In this document: one piece after another, positions 5,313-5,848 of the stretch
Layout of the letters: each line of letters starts with the position of its first letter
Position numbering within the stretch: the stretch's first letter is position 1
Source: Hyphomicrobiales bacterium
Lineage (GTDB): Bacteria; Pseudomonadota; Alphaproteobacteria; Rhizobiales; Devosiaceae
DNA: 5,848 bases
Direction: 5' to 3'
Assembly: GCA_027082895.1 (NCBI GenBank)
Contig: JALWTJ010000256.1
Location: forward strand, 1 to 5,848
Notes under the pieces: generated by a model
What the model was told of the DNA's origin: nothing
Database searches by the model: none
Seen by the model: only the letters and a program-made list of their open reading frames with translations
Program-made: the position numbers and the translations under genes

Positions 5313-5848
5313 TCAGGCGCCAAATACCCGTTCAAAGATCGTGTCCACATGTTTGAGATGATAGGCATCGTCGAACATGGCATCGATCTGTTCTGCCGAT
5401 AGCAGGGCAGCCACTTCCGGGTCTTTCTTCAGCAGCGCAGCGAACATGCCGGTCCGGTTGCCGCTGGCGTTCCAGACCTGCATGGCATTGCGCTGCACGG
5501 CGCGGTAGGCGTTTTCCCGGCTCATGCCTTTCTGGGTGAGTGCCAGCAGGACGCGCTGGGAATTGTGCAGGCCGCCCAGCCGGTTCATGTTCGCCCGCAT
5601 GTTGTCCGGGTAAACCAGCAGGTTTTCGATGACATTGGACAGGCGGGCCAGGGCAAAATCAAGGGTGATGGTCGCGTCGGGGCCGATCATGCGTTCCACG
5701 GAGGAGTGGGAGATGTCGCGCTCGTGCCACAGGGCGACATTTTCCAGCGCCGGGGTCACCATGCCGCGCACGATGCGGGACAGGCCGGTCAGGTTTTCCG
5801 TCAGTACCGGGTTGCGCTTGTGGGGCATGGCGGAGGAACCCTTTTGCC
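5313..5848 (-). CDS. purB: Adenylosuccinate lyase PurB, C-terminal part (partial)
   Basis: PurB removes fumarate from SAICAR (IMP pathway) and from adenylosuccinate (AMP pathway). The 177 C-terminal residues visible begin at the right edge with QKGSSAMPHKRNP, the signature of the fumarase/aspartase/ASL superfamily and the flexible loop carrying the catalytic serine. ALWHERDISHSSVER follows, another adenylosuccinate lyase hallmark. The C-terminus ends DDAYHLKHVDTIFERVFGA. Family length is about 430-450, so roughly the N-terminal 60% lies outside the window. An internal ATG at 5828 is within the signature and is not the start. It converges with the zeta inhibitor gene and lies upstream of purC on the same strand, but the opposing gene between them suggests separate transcripts. 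Confidence 0.97.
   Translation of the reverse strand, partial: QKGSSAMPHKRNPVLTENLTGLSRIVRGMVTPALENVALWHERDISHSSVERMIGPDATITLDFALARLSNVIENLLVYPDNMRANMNRLGGLHNSQRVLLALTQKGMSRENAYRAVQRNAMQVWNASGNRTGMFAALLKKDPEVAALLSAEQIDAMFDDAYHLKHVDTIFERVFGA

Overview
The window is a GC-rich stretch of an alphaproteobacterial chromosome carrying most of a purine biosynthesis locus. The alphaproteobacterial assignment rests on three things. The FGAM synthase is the three-part PurS/PurQ/short-PurL type. The pur genes adjoin a DUF1476 gene, which encodes the zeta inhibitor of the F1-ATPase, a family characteristic of this class. The protein sequences also have an alphaproteobacterial style. I would lean to Rhodospirillales or Rhizobiales-like relatives, but the window does not settle the order.

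Layout from right to left, the direction of most transcription (minus strand): the 3' end of purB (5313-5848, runs off the window); a convergent plus-strand gene for the zeta ATPase inhibitor (4904-5221) with its own terminator; purC (3873-4637) and purS (3620-3868), 4 nt apart; a probable unannotated 29-residue hydrophobic peptide gene (3472-3561); a multi-spanning acyltransferase-3 family membrane protein (2094-3215) followed by a strong intrinsic terminator (2040-2066); a roughly 300-base leader or intergenic region with a palindromic repeat and several mutually exclusive hairpins; then purQ (1072-1740) and the first half of purL (1-1075, runs off the window), which overlap by ATGA.

PurS, PurQ and PurL form FGAM synthase (step 4 of IMP synthesis). 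PurC makes SAICAR and PurB acts on SAICAR and on adenylosuccinate, so all the enzyme genes here serve one pathway. The unusual point is that the otherwise compact purC-purS-purQ-purL order is split by about 1.9 kb holding the small peptide and the acyltransferase. The terminator after the acyltransferase implies that purQL is transcribed or regulated separately from purCS.

Most worth a second look are the acyltransferase insert and its tyrosine in place of the family's histidine, the 29-residue ORF with a good ribosome binding site, and the self-complementary purQ leader that can pair with its own ribosome binding site. No phage, transposase, CRISPR or RNA gene was seen.
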